DNA of 64,000 nucleotides from Brachionus manjavacas. Its lineage: Eukaryota > Rotifera > Eurotatoria > Ploima > Brachionidae. Location: positions 5,771,501 through 5,835,500 of the forward strand of contig JAHQIY010000007.1 of NCBI GenBank assembly GCA_019054805.1, in the 5' to 3' direction. A model generated the notes under the pieces. That model did not search any database, was not told the origin of the DNA, and worked only from the letters and a program-made list of their open reading frames with translations. Made by a program: the position numbers and the translations under genes. Positions within the stretch are counted from its first letter, which is position 1; every line of letters begins with the position of its first letter. Positions 32,401 to 44,291 of the stretch are shown piece by piece.

Positions 32401-35400
32401 TTATGGAGTTGAAATTTCCTTCACTACAAAAGAATTACTTTGTTACATCAATATTCATAATTTCAAGTTTAATGTTAAAAGATTAATTAATTGAATTTTT
32501 CCAAACATTTGAAAAACATTTAAATCAATTTTTTTAATCATACAAAAGTAAGATTCTTTAGAAAATAATCATTCTTTTTTAAAATTCAGTAGATTTTTGA
32601 TTTAACCAAAAAAAAATGTAACAAATTTTGTTTTTTTTATATGTAATTTCTTTTTTAAACAATAAACATAAAATTAAACCTAAATGATTCATTTTATTTA
32701 ATAAAGATGAATAAAATAAAAAATTAAATAATTTGGAAAAATAGTAATCTAGAGTCGATTCAAACTCATATCTAATTATTAATTAATTATAGAGACTACA
32801 CCTAGTCTAGCTCTTCAGGTATTCTTCTGTGGCTTAAAATCATTATTATTTTTTTTTGTAGCTATACTTAATTCTACATAATTGAGGCTTACAAAACATG
32901 ATTCTTTATTCTTCATTTTCTCTAAAAAACATTTTGGAGACAAGTTAAATATCCAGTCTAGTGACTACAATTAAAGTTATCAGTACACAGAAACGAGATC
33001 AATTATTAGAACAGATAGTCTTCAAGGTTTAATAATAGGTAATTGAACCTATTAATATTTTTTTTAATGGAGTCATGTTTACATAAAATCAACTTCAAAA
33101 TTTGTTTCACAGTCTCATTTATTTATTAATTTATAAACAAAGTAACTTTTACTTATTGTTTGACTAAGATTTGTCCTATGGAAAACATTAAAAAAAAATT
33201 ATTAAAATGTACTTTTTAAAAATCTTTATTTAAAACCATTGAGAGATTTTAATTCTTCAACAAAAATAACAAAGTAAAAAAAAGAGTATATTAGAAATAA
33301 TCTTAAACAAATAAATGCTTCTTCCATTTGTAGAAAAAAAAATATTGAAATTAATGTGAAGAAGTAAAAGTAGAAAATATCTTCATTTATGATAACGATA
33401 GTAATAGTATAATTCAACTCGCTTGGAAATTACACAAACGTCAATAGTCTTGACTATGAGCTAGCGGAAAATCTAAATTTCAGTTGATGATGATTAGGAT
33501 GCGAAAAGGAAATAAGTTGTCTAGAAACTTGAGAAAATAACTCCAAAAACAAATTCAAATTTGAAGTTTTTTACCTTTAGATTCACAAAATACGTTCAAT
33601 TTTAAATGAGAAAAAAACGAAAAAACTGAGCTTTTATTTGGAAAAAACAAACTAATCACTCAATCACATGTTTAATCAAAAAATTCGGGTCTGATCATTT
33701 TAAAAATAAAATATTTGATTGATTAAATTTTCAAACAAAATAAAACTTTTTTTAATGAGAATTCAAAAGTTCTTTTTGATCGAAATCCTTAAATTAGTTC
33801 AAAATTCTAGAACACTTTTTGTTAATTAAAAAATTAATCAAAAATTTTTTCAATTTAAAATAAATTTGAAAAAAAACATCGTAAATTGTAACTATTCATT
33901 TTCTATCAGTGGAATGGTGCAGCAATTTTTCTTAAAATCTCCAGATAAATTTAAAGACATTTTTTCCTTTGTTTTAGGAAACAAATTTCAAAATTGAATC
34001 GGGTGAAATATGGAAAATTAATTCACAAAAAAGAGCGCCTTAATCTCCTGAGTCAAAATTTACAAGAATTAGCAGTATTAAACAAAAAGCATAATCATTG
34101 TTTTGTGCATGAATTTTCCATTAATTATTTTTTTCACGTCAAATTCGAATTCAAGACTATTTAGACTATTGGCAATACTTAGTTCTAATTTATGGTTTTT
34201 TAAATCATCTAGACTTAATTAAAAATACATTTATTAATACAATTCTCTAATTTTGGGGCCTTCTTTTTGTTCCTGAAACAATCTCTTGCCTTCAGTTTTA
34301 GTTTTGTGAAATTTTCAAGATTTTAAAAAATAGCTGTTTTGAAGTTATTTTGGAAATGCTTGTTTAAAATACAAATATATAAGAAATGAGACTGGAAGTA
34401 CTTAGAAGAGTAAGGATCTTAGACATATTTTAAATTGCTAACTAATTGAATAAAAAATCGATCAATAATTTTTTAAAACACTCGTCCGCTTCTTTGTTGA
34501 GCGTGATTTTGATAGCTTTGGAAACAAAATCTTTTTAATTTTATTTGTTTTCTACTTAAATATAAGTGATTTAAATTGAAAAATATTTATTTGATTGACA
34601 GTGAATTAACAAATTTATGCAATAATTTAATTCTTTTAAAATTTCTTCTCAAAACTTTTATTGAACGCAGCCGTTCTAACAGTTAAATCGATTAAGGCTT
34701 TCAAGGTTTTTTTCAATAAATTATCTTGTTGAATTAAATCCTTCAACTTGGTCTGATTTAATTAATACTTTAAAGCGAAAATGTCTCCTAGTCGAGGGTT
34801 GGAAGATAATCAAGTTGAAGGATTTTGATATTCTTAAAAATTTAAGCTAATTCCATTAAGCTTTCTGCGACTTTGGCGCCCATAATCATAAACTTAATTA
34901 TACTTTTCAAAATGTATTAATCAAATATCGCTTGATAAAATTGGATACAAAAAAAATGAAGATTTGAATAAATATTTATTGAAAAATCAGATTATCTACA
35001 ATTTTTTTTTAATAAAATTTATATTCCTAACGCTCTGTTCATTTCATGACTCATTCAAACAATCTCATATCAAGCTCAAATCTTTAACAATAATAAGCAC
35101 TTGAAAAATTTTCTAATTAAAATTCATGGAAATTTAAAATTTTAACTTAGATTAAAGCACACAAAGAAAATCATTAACTATCAATCGAGACAAATGTGAA
35201 TTTTTAGTTTGTTTAAAGAATGCTTAATTTGCTCAGAGAGTTTGATCCTCGAAAAGCTAAATTTTTTTATTTATTCGTAAAAATTCTAATTATTTGATTT
35301 TGTTTACACAAAGCAGCAGTGCTCATTCAACTATTCTAAATATGAAGAATATTTTTAACTTTTTAGCTGATTAAATGGAATAAAATGGCAACATTCCATT

Positions 35401-36120
35401 TATTATTTAACAGTATCAAGTTAAGAGAAGTGGTTCGATGGAAATCAATGAACCTATTGAGAAATTTACTTTTTATGATTAAATCACTTATTTAACTCTG
35501 CTTTGAATTTATATATCAAATATCCTACTTTTTAACTTAAGATTAACATATTATATTTTGTTTTTAATAAAGGCTAAAATTAAAAAAATCTCTCGCAAAT
35601 AAATATAAAATCTGTATTTTTAGTTAATTTATTCGTCTATGCTACAGGAGTTTGACAATTTTTTTTGTCAATTTAGACTAATTGTTACAAAATTTAAAGA
35701 CGCATTTCAGTTTACCTTCGAAAAACATTTAAGATTAAATTCTATTAAATTCTATTCTATTTTATTTTTTTTTGGTATCTAAATAAAAGAATTTATTCAT
35801 TTTTCAATCAGTACTGAAAAATTCGATGCTTCAGAGTTTTTTTTTGATTTTGCAAATATCTTCATATTATAAAATAATTTAACAATAATTAAAATTTCAT
35901 TTTAAAAGTAAAAAAAAACTTAAAAATTTTTTTTAACGCTTTCTAAACATTCATTTAGAAAATTAAATTTAAAAAAGTGTTTTTGTTGGGTCCATCTTTC
36001 AAATTTGTTCTTAAGATGAAATTGAGCCGTTAATGAACTATCATTTTTGAGTTAATTAACCTATTCTGTGTATCACATTTTTCCCGGTTTTATAAAATGA
36101 ATGCTAGTTAAATGTTGACC
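32401..36120. other. AT-rich gene-free stretch
   Basis: I find no exon, RNA gene or element end that I can support in this 3.7-kb stretch. Confidence 0.4.
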
Positions 36121-36124
36121 AATG

Positions 36125-36170
36125 TGACCACTGCCGGGTCATAAATGACCAGGCCAATAATAAAATCTTC
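36125..36170 (+). repeat. Possible retroelement 3' hairpin with AATAATAAAAT tail
   Basis: GGTCAT-AA-ATGACC (36137-36150) is a perfect 6-bp stem, followed by AGGCC and AATAATAAAAT. The arrangement resembles the LINE 3' ends elsewhere, but no second copy of this sequence is in the window. Confidence 0.3.
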
Positions 36171-36612
36171 ATAATAATGATTTCTTTGATCGAAAGACTG
36201 TCGTTTGAACATTTTCCTTTTAAATTATTCAAAAAAGAATGCAAAAAAAACTTTCTAAAATTTAAATATATTAAAGTATATTAAAGATAGGGACACTAAT
36301 CTGTTGATTCTCCTTGAAATTAAAGAAAATTAGCAGTTTAAATTTAATAAAACACGTTCGTATTTTAAAAAAAATTTAAACTTGTTCAATATTATTATAT
36401 AATTTAAAAAAGTGATAAAAAATCTTTTGAAAAATAAATTAAAAAATAATCAAATTGTAACTTTTTTTAATCTTACTTTGTAATTCAATTGATAAGCTTA
36501 CTATACTTAATGAATCTCCCGAAATAAAGACCACTAATTTTTTGAAGTGACTATTGACCCAGTAAGTGTCAATGATTTATTTGATTTCGTTTGATTAAAC
36601 AGAATAAGAGTC

Positions 36613-36735
36613 GTTAATTGTCTCTTTTCTATCCTAGAGGATAATGGGGAGATGCTCCTTTTCCAGTACCTTTTTGAGCAAAGGCTCCGATCCGACACAC
36701 AGGCTACTGCATCGAGTTTATCATCAACACCATCT
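36613..36735 (-). mobile_element. SINE 3' half, 5'-truncated
   Basis: The reverse complement matches the body of the SINE at 4621-4900: CTCGATGCAGTAGCC-type, TCGGAGCC, TTGCTCAAAAAGGTACT, CATTATCC and AAAAGAGACAATTA. The tRNA-like head is missing. Confidence 0.85.
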
Positions 36736-37009
36736 AATCTTTAGCATCAATGAGACAAAAAATTTGAAAAAAAATTCCCCAATTTTATCGTTAGATTAAA
36801 CTTAGATTAACTATAAAATGATATTTTTTGTAATTAGTTTAATCAAAAATATATTTTTGTAATAAAATACTGAGTTGTTTGATTTATTGTGCCTGTGGAA
36901 TTTTTTTTGTTGGAACATATTATGTCAATTGAGCCGCTCTACCTTGTCTAAGATTTAGAAATTTTAATAAAGACTTAACTTCTTTTAAATTTACGTCAGA
37001 TATGCATGT

Positions 37010-37150
37010 TTCAATAATTTATTTATTTTTAAACCTGGACCGCGCTAATGTTTCTTCAAAAAGAAAATATATAAAATAAAAAAAATTTAAATTAAAATCA
37101 GTCAAAATTTTATAAGAAAAAAAACTAAGTTTTCGGATCGAGTAGCTTAG
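37010..37150 (-). repeat. Degenerate LINE 3' end next to an R1 fragment
   Basis: On the minus strand at about 37012-37048, GAAACATTAGCGCGGTCCAG then AAAAATAAATAAATT is a mutated copy of the GAGC-family LINE end at 41411-41445. The adjoining 37088-37150 (AATTTTATAAGAAAAAAAAC and GTAGCTTAG) matches the inner part of the R1 repeat. Confidence 0.45.
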
Positions 37151-37159
37151 ACCCGAAAA

Positions 37160-37645
37160 CGGTAAGTATTATTATTATTATTATAATTTATTGGTTTAAA
37201 ACTTCATAGACAAAAAAGATAAAAAAAAATTAAAAAAAAATTTGTAATGTCAAAACTGACTACTCTCGGATCAATTAGTCTCCCTCCCATTTTTCCATCC
37301 GGACTTGGAACCGGGATCGGTATGGTTACGACTCAGCAATCTTTCACCTAAGTTACTATGGGACGTTCATCATAAACAGCTCCACTCAACCGAGAACTAA
37401 AAGGCTGCGTAATCGACAACTATTTAGGCTAGCTTGGAACCACAAATCTAAAATTGGATACAAGCATATTCAAAAAAAAGATACTTAACTTTTTTCATTA
37501 CGTACTAAGGGTCTGTCAGACACGTCATCAGCTCTTGCTTGAAAGCATCCTTGCCTCGGCCGCTAGGCATCTTCATCATCACCGCCCCTCCTCATTTTCT
37601 CATCCGGACTTGGGACCGGCCGAAGGTAGAGTTAGCAGTTCTGGA
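37160..37645 (-). mobile_element. GC-rich retroelement 3' region, duplicated block, (AAT)n tail
   Basis: Two copies of a GC-rich block (37283-37345 and 37585-37640) share CATCCGGACTTGG, CCGG and a GTTA end. Between them lie further GC-rich sequences including CTCGGCCGCTAGGCATC. On the minus strand this ends in (AAT)n (37166-37182), the tail layout of the LINEs here. No RT coding is visible. Confidence 0.45.
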
Positions 37646-38370
37646 ATTTTTTTTTGAAAATAATTTTTTTTTAAATCAAAATATTTGTTGAAAATAAATT
37701 TATCTTTAATAAACTAACCTAAAACTAATATTTTTACTAAACCATGTCTAATTTTCATCAGTCATTTTTACAAAATAATACAAAAAAAAATTATTAAATT
37801 TTTTCTAATCGAGCTAAAAATTTAGTCAATAAGCCTGAAGGAAAAATATTATATGATTTATTTATTTAAAATTTAAACTCAACTTTTCTCAAATATTTCC
37901 TTTAATTTATCGATTTTTATTTTGATTTTTCCAGTTTATTAAATATCAGTGATGCTTTTGTGATTTTTTTTAGAATTATTCAATAGAGTATTTTTTTATC
38001 AATTTCTTTGAATTTATTTTAATAACTTAATTTTTTATTTCATTTAAAGTCATGAGTTTATTAAGTAGAAAGATATTTGGATAGGCGTTTTAAATTTTGT
38101 AATTGATATTTTTTTTTGATTCCATTAACATGAAAAAAAATAATTTAGACGAATTAAAAATATAGAGAAAATTTAAAATCTTTTCAACTGATATTGAATT
38201 CCTTTTAAATTGAATTATGTTTTATTATATGATTGAAATAAATACTGAAAAAAGGATAAAAATATATAAATTTTTTTGCTTTTTTTTATTGATTTTTTTA
38301 TTTTTTCAAATTTTTATTTAACGATTGCAAAAAATAAAATTTAGTTAGTCACGGTTTTCTTAGCTACACT
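37646..38370. other. AT-rich stretch, nothing assigned
   Basis: No recognisable feature. Confidence 0.4.
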
Positions 38371-38720
38371 GAAAAAAAAAGCGTCTTGGGGACGCTTTTT
38401 AAGACGGATATCAAGTCGGATAAAAAGTCACTTCTATTTGTTTTTTTTAGTCACTTTTTAAGACGTTTTTTAAAAAAGATGGTTTTTAAGTCACTTTTTA
38501 AGAAACTTTTAAAGATGGATTTCGAGGGACGCTTTTTTCTTAGCCATTACCGTATACTCTTGCAAAGAGATGCATGCACCAAAAACCAAAACTCATGTTT
38601 TAGCCCAAGCATCACGTTACATCTCGCCCATGTTAAACTTTCCCCCCTTTTGATGCGTGCATTAAAGTGCAGATTTTTGGTGGAAAACGCCGCGTTAATT
38701 CCTGAAAATCGAATTTAGAT
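38366..38720. repeat. Short repeat-rich block with a strong hairpin and a GC-richer core
   Basis: AAAAAGCGTC-TTGGG-GACGCTTTTT (38376-38400) is a perfect 10-bp stem. Its AAAAAAGCGTCC motif recurs inverted at about 38530-38548. Between them AGTCACTTTTTAAGA occurs at 38449-38463 and 38489-38503. The following 150 bp (GCCCAAGCATCACGTTACAT and so on) is much richer in G+C but has no recognisable coding content. Likely a small non-autonomous element plus flank. Confidence 0.4.
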
Positions 38721-40016
38721 GCGGCATCAATAATACATGTAAGTCATTAACTTATTTTTGAAATTCAAATTTAGATGCCGGGTTAAAAATTGAAAAAAAA
38801 ATTAATTCATAAATGATTAAAAATTAATTTTTTTCATTAAAAATACATTTTCTAGTTGTGTATTTTTTTATATATGTAATTTTTAAATTTTTTTTTAACA
38901 AATATTTATAATTAAAATAGATTTTTTTTTTAATTTTACTGAACAGTAAAACAAATTTAAAACTAATTATTAAATTATCTAATTAACTTTATTTATAACC
39001 AAAAAATAACTCTTTTTGGATTATAATTTTGGAAATTATAGAATAAGCCGGATTTAAGAAAATTAATTAGTTTTCAAGAACAATCCACTTTCAAAATCAT
39101 TGACTAGATAAAAATTACACAATATTGATTTGTTTTTTGTGATTTTTTTAAAAGAGGGTAATTAAATTACCAAAATACAAACTTTTAAGAGAGTTTAATG
39201 TCGAATCTATGTTAGACAGACTTTCGTTTAACTTTAATGAAAACAAAGGATTAAATTTTTTTCTCTAAATTAGAATATAATTCGAACTCCCCTTTCGATT
39301 TTTTATTTCTTTAAAAAGCACAACACTAATCTTTTTGTTGTCTAATTTGCTGGTTAATTTCTTAATTTTTCATTTCATAAAATTTCGACTGAGTGAGCAT
39401 TTATAAATCAGGTATTTATCCTAAGAAATTGATTTAAATTCGGTGATTCAAAAATAATTAATAAAAAAAAATAATTATTCTTTTTTAAAATATCAAAATA
39501 GAGATAATGATCTTTAATTAAGACTTGGAAATGTATGAAAGTAGTTTTATTAAGACGCATAAAATAGAGACTTAGTTTTTTTGTTGAGAACTTTTAGAAA
39601 AATTTTAGAAAAAAGAGTGTTTTTTATTTTCAGTTTTTGTTGTCTAAAATTAGAAAATTATTTTGGGTTTTCAAAGATTCGTTCTGTCTAAACCTTCTTG
39701 TGATGAAATCAAAGCTTATTTTAAAAATAAATTATTTTTAGATTCAAAATAATATCAAATGCAGAATTGAAGCTTTTGTCATAGTTTCTGTATGAACTGC
39801 ATAATTTGATACCTTATTTGTTCATTCGGCAATTTTTGTTCGAGTTCTTCTTATAACTAACCCTAGAGACATACCATTTTAATTTTATTATTTGAAGATA
39901 GTAAATAAAATTGATTCCTCCGAATCTTTTTTTTTAGGTTTTTCAAAACATTTTTTAGGACTTATCCCGCACAAGCATATTTTAATCTTATAGGGGGGGC
40001 TGAAATCTCCCATTTA
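38721..40016. other. AT-rich gene-free stretch
   Basis: No feature I can support. Confidence 0.4.
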
Positions 40017-41045
40017 GACTTGTTTATAAGTCACTGTTTTAATTTTAAGTCACAAAAATTTAAGTCAAAGTTATGACTTGACTTAAATTTTTTTTTTAAG
40101 TTAAGCCATAACTTAAAAAGGTCTGATCCCATTAAAAGCTGCTGTTTTTGACAGTTGATCAATTAACACCTTGTTATTTTGCACTTATTTTGAACTTTTT
40201 TTTAAATCGAATTTTTAATGAAATTTTTGTTTAATTTGAGAATTTTTAATTTAATTATAAGGATTAAAAAAAAAAGATTCTTTCAAGGTTTAAGGTTCAA
40301 TAACAAGCCTTGAAATTGTTTGCTAAGTTTACATCTGATCAACATTTAAAAACTAAAACTTTTTAGTTATTTTTTCAAGTTCATAATTAACTATTTTGAT
40401 TATTTTTTTTATATTAGTCTTTAAAGCTAAATAAAAGCCTGACAAATTATTTTTAAGAATTTGTTTTAATAGATTCATTAGAAACTCGTCTAATATATCT
40501 TTTTTTTGCTTGAAAAAAAGGTCTGAGATCATCAATTTAATTTCGGTACAATTTGTCCTTTTAAAATGCATACTTGAATAATCTCATTTCATTTATTTCT
40601 TAATAGATTTATGTTGTGTTATCGAGTCAATTAAGAATTTGTTTTTGTGAAGTTCAACACACAAGAACAGAACAAAATGGGAAAAAATTAAAAAACTTTT
40701 TTTTCGATTTCTTGATCAAATTTATTTTTAAATTTAAATGTATTGACTCATTTTTGGTCAAGTTTATTTTGAAATTTTTTATTTCAAAAAAATTAGTAGG
40801 AAAGATCGATCTTTTATTTGGTTACTTGTTTGGCATATAATTTTTGAATTTAACTTTCAAATTTAATTCTAATTACAAAGATACACATTTTTGAACAAAA
40901 AAAATTCAAAATAAACTTTACAAAAATGACTTAATACATATTTAAATTTTAAAAATCGATTGTGTCAATGAATTGAGAAAATGTTTTTTTTTTAAATTAT
41001 TTATGACTTTGACTTAAACTTGTGACTTAAAAGCAAGTCTGATTC
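40017..41045. mobile_element. Putative TIR element with AAGTCA subterminal repeats
   Basis: The left end (about 40017-40090: AGACTTGTTTATAAGTCAC, TTTAAGTCAC, TTTAAGTCAAAGTTATGACTT) matches the reverse complement of about 40995-41045 (AGACTTGCTTTTAAGTCACA, GTTTAAGTCAAAGTCATAAA). The roughly 1-kb interior has only short frames (40353-40571 minus, 40616-40840 plus) without known motifs. TSD is not identified. Related AAGTCA/GACTTG clusters lie near 46420, 48500 and 49600. Confidence 0.45.
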
Positions 41046-41259
41046 ATTGCATTTCATTTCACTATAATTCATTAATATTAATTCAAAGGTTATCAAAACA
41101 TATATAGTTGACTATTTGAATTTAAATAAATAAGAATTATCAAGTTGAGGTGAAGAAGAAGTTTCGACATATATTTAAGGAGCATGTCTAGTTTATAAAA
41201 AATTATTAGCTTAATAGTTTCTTGGTGTGAAAAATCTTTATTTAAAATTTTTGTGAGGT

Positions 41260-41450
41260 ATATTTAAAAATCTCTATCCTCTAGTTATTTCAACTAGACG
41301 TTTTTAATTTTCTTTTCATTGCTTAGACTTGTTTTTCCTTCTTTCTTTTTATTTATTTTATTTTATCTTGTTTAGCTTTATTTTTTATTTTTTTTCAAAT
41401 TTCTTTATTTGAAGGAGCATTAGCTCGGTACAGATTTACAAATAAATAAA
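41260..41450 (+). mobile_element. LINE 3' end, GAGC-hairpin family
   Basis: A T-rich 3' UTR leads to GAAGGAGCATTAGCTCGGTA with the hairpin GAGC-ATTA-GCTC (41415-41426), then ACAAATAAATAAATA. This is the clearest copy of the family's end. It abuts the left end of R1 at 41469. Confidence 0.65.
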
Positions 41451-41468
41451 TATGTATTTCAATATGGC

Positions 41469-42827
41469 TTAATTTTTTGTGTTTGAATTAAAAAATGTAT
41501 CTAATGTTGAAATAACATTGAAAAAGTGCGATGTTTCAAGTATTTTTTTCAGTTTCAAATATAAAATAATTTCAAGTTAATATTGCAAACAAGAAAAACT
41601 TTGAGTTTTTTTCTAAATTTTGACTCTGTATTTGTGATATGATGATCCTTAAGATAATATTTGTAGTTTAAAAAACTATCTTCACTCTGTTCATTTTTCA
41701 TCCATTTTTCATTAATTAAGTATTTGTTTAAATGCGCCTAACAAAAGTAAATTAACACAAAAGTAAAAGTTTTATAAGAAGAAATCAAATGTTTTGTGTC
41801 AAGTCGCTTGGATAAACTATGGTTCACCTTTTACTGGAACAATTCTTGTTCTCTGGTTTTATGAACTATTAGTTCACCTAATTTAAAAATTGTTAACTTT
41901 TTTTTAAATTTTTTCATCTATTTTGAAAAAAGCTAATGTAATGATAAAAAATAATTACATAGAGAATTTAAATTTTAGCTGACTAGGTAAATTTTGCTAA
42001 AAAGATGAATCTATGTTCCCCAAAGTCAAACTCTTAAAGGGTGAACAATTTATTTTAATTTTCTTTAATTTTTATTATTTAAGCTGAAAGGCAAAGATGT
42101 AAGAAGAGAGCGCAGGTAATTGGGATTATGGAAAGAGTAATACCAAGTCAACCAGATCATAGCAAATGCTATTTCTAAAGCTCCGCCAAAAAAAAACTAA
42201 AAAACTATGAATTAATTTTTATATCATTTTCGAGAATAAGGCATTCAATTAAATTTTGAGCTTTATTCAATTTGTTGGCATAATCTAAAAATCTTTTGTC
42301 TAATTCTATTTTGAACAAAAAAATTGTGTGAACCAATAGTTCACAAAACCTGAGAACAAAATATTTCGGATAATAAGTGAACTATGGTTCAGCTAACCGA
42401 CTAGATCCAGTTTTTTAATGATTGAGAATAAAATTTAATCAAAATGAATTATTTACCTATTTTATTTTCTTTTTAATGCTCATTTTTATTCTTTTTGTTT
42501 ATTTAATTTAATATTATTTAACTATATTTTTAGTATTTTCATATGTTTATAGTCTGAATGAGCATTTGCTCGGAAAAAAATAAATAAATGAATTATTTAA
42601 AAATTAAAAAAGAATTTTCAATATTTTTTTCAGATTTTAAAATAAAAATTAAACTCATTCTATTTGACTAAAGATTTTAATTTCAAATATGAAAATGCTT
42701 GCAATATTAACTTAAAATTATTTTTTTATTTGAGACTTAAAAAATAATTTTAAGCATCAATTTTAAGCACTTTTTTAATTTTATTTCAACATTGGATACA
42801 TTTTGTAATTCAAACACAAAAAAATTT
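41469..42827. mobile_element. Long-TIR dispersed repeat (R1), nearly complete copy
   Basis: The left arm 41469-41890 starts TTAATTTTTTGTGTTTGAAT. The right arm 42300-42827 carries the same sequence in reverse complement, in matching order: GTTCACAAAACCTGAGAACA-type near 42340, then GCTTGCAATATTAACTT, then ATTTTGTAATTCAAACAC at the end. The element is therefore a 1.36-kb inverted-repeat unit. The right arm is split by a 132-bp LINE 3' end (42456-42587). No transposase is visible, and the centre (41890-42300) is unassigned. Confidence 0.7.
42456..42587 (+). mobile_element. 132-bp 5'-truncated LINE 3' end with perfect 12-bp TSD
   Basis: The insertion carries a T-rich UTR, the hairpin GAGC-ATTT-GCTC (42560-42571) and an AAATAAATAA tail. 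It is flanked by identical 12-mers ATGAATTATTTA (42444-42455 and 42588-42599). The R1 arm at 58090 onwards lacks this insert. The TSD proves that the hairpin-plus-tail is the true 3' end of a retrotransposed unit. Confidence 0.85.
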
Positions 42828-42929
42828 CTTTTTATTACTAAAACTTATTTGTCCATTTTTTATATTTATTTTTTTTATTCTGAAGGAGCATTAGCTGGTT
42901 ACAGATAAACCAACAAATAAAAAAAATTT
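42828..42929 (+). mobile_element. LINE 3' end, GAGC-hairpin family, severely truncated
   Basis: A T-rich stretch ends GAAGGAGCATTAGCTGGTTA (hairpin 42886-42897, one stem mismatch) and CAACAAATAAAA. A run AAAAAAATTT occurs just before (42818-42827) and after (about 42919-42929), a plausible though low-complexity TSD. It sits at the right terminus of R1. Confidence 0.6.
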
Positions 42930-43119
42930 GTGTAATTGATACCTTAGCTTTTTTTTCTGAAACCTCAAATATTCAAAACATTCGAAAAGTTTAAGGTAAA
43001 TGGTATCAATTAATTTGAGAAGCAAAGGTCAAGTTCGTAGATACTGCGCTAGACCCAAAACTAGCATTTACTACCATAGAAGATGAATTGTAATAACACT
43101 GTAATTCAAGACTTAACTT

Positions 43120-43430
43120 AATTTAATATCTCTCAAATAATAAATGGGGCCTAAAACTCAATACATTAGGAAAACTTTAAAAATCTTTAATAGGATCAAT
43201 TTTTGACTATTATTTTCTCCGATTTAATTAATTTTTAGAACTTAATATAAAAAAATACAAATGATTCTAAACTCAACAGTTCGGTCTATTCTTTTAATAA
43301 AATATTTTTTGTCTAAACAAAAACTTTAAATGCTAAATGTGTAATTGCTTACTTATTATGTTTTCTTCCTTCAGTGATTTTTATTTTTTGATTTCAAGGA
43401 GCCTTTTCTCGGATAAACTTTTTTAAAATT
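43120..43430 (+). pseudogene. LINE C-terminal scrap and 3' end
   Basis: A short frame near 43175-43215 reads KSLIGSIFDYYF, as in LINE C-termini (IRSIxDYxF). A T-rich stretch and a degenerate GAG-(6)-CTC hairpin (43399-43410, AAGGAGCCTTTTCTCGG) follow. The similarity between this and 28920-29475 extends through the GGGCCT...ACTATTATTTTC region. Confidence 0.5.
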
Positions 43431-43451
43431 TTGGAATATTTTTTTATAATT

Positions 43452-43545
43452 GTAATAATAATTGTCCCTTTTTCATCCTAAAAGATAAAGAGTAGGCCCT
43501 CATCTCCAGGTTACTGCATGATCAATACCTTTTTTGCTGAAAAAA
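43452..43545 (-). mobile_element. SINE fragment, diverged
   Basis: The reverse complement contains CATGCAGTAACC-, GATGAGGGCC- and AAAGGGACAATTATTATTAC-like strings of the SINE body and tail. It is more decayed than the other copies. Confidence 0.65.
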
Positions 43546-44291
43546 AAAGACATCACAAGCACTTTTGAATTAAAATCTGGGACAAAGTAAATGCCTAAGT
43601 GATTTGCTCTAGAAATTAAGCTATTGCATATTTCTAAAAATTATTTCTTATTTTAAATAAAAGTAAAAATTAAATTTTTTTTCAAAATCTGGGCAACGCT
43701 ATAAAAAATTTGTTGAGGATTTTTTTTTAATCAATAAAGATCCTTTCAGCACCATCAATTGGAACAACACGCAGATGAAATTCATAGATTTTAAATTTAA
43801 ACTATTTCTTGCATTTAAAGGATTTTTTGTAACATTTAGTTGGCTTCTGAATTTAACTAAATCCTTTTGGAACACATGGTCTCTTATCATTTTCGGTTCC
43901 AAATGTCTCGTTGGCATTGTCATGAAGGGTCAAATATTAAAAAACATACTAAACCGAAGCAGAATGAAACCAAATATTTTTTGAATTTTTACTATATTAG
44001 TTTAAGAAGAGTTCTTGGTCTAGGTCTTCGAATACCTCTTTACAGAATTAAATATAGCAAAAGACATCTTTTAATATTATAGTAGATTCATTTTTTGGCT
44101 TAATTTGGTGCTATTTTAAAAAATTAGTAGAATATCAATTCAATCAGTGCATCATAAACTAAAAAATAATAAGCCTGTTAAAATAATTTAAAAATAATCA
44201 CAAAAAATTAAATGAAATTTTAATTTAGCTATAAAAAAGTTACTTCTGATTAAGAATATATTTGATATCTTTTTAATTTTAGAGAGAGATT
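43546..44291. other. Unassigned stretch
   Basis: A minus-strand frame with ATG (43699-43923, 74 residues, starting MTMPTRHLEPKMIRDHVF) is slightly GC-richer and could be a scrap of an element protein. I recognise no motif and do not call it a gene. Confidence 0.25.

Noticed and set aside
38386-38718. A 110-codon plus-strand open frame
   Set aside because: Starts with TTG, its first half is hairpin and AAGTCACTTTTTAAGA repeats, and it shows no known motif.
43699-43923. Minus-strand 74-codon frame as a gene
   Set aside because: Has an ATG but no motif, no neighbour and only weak compositional signal; mentioned only as unassigned.
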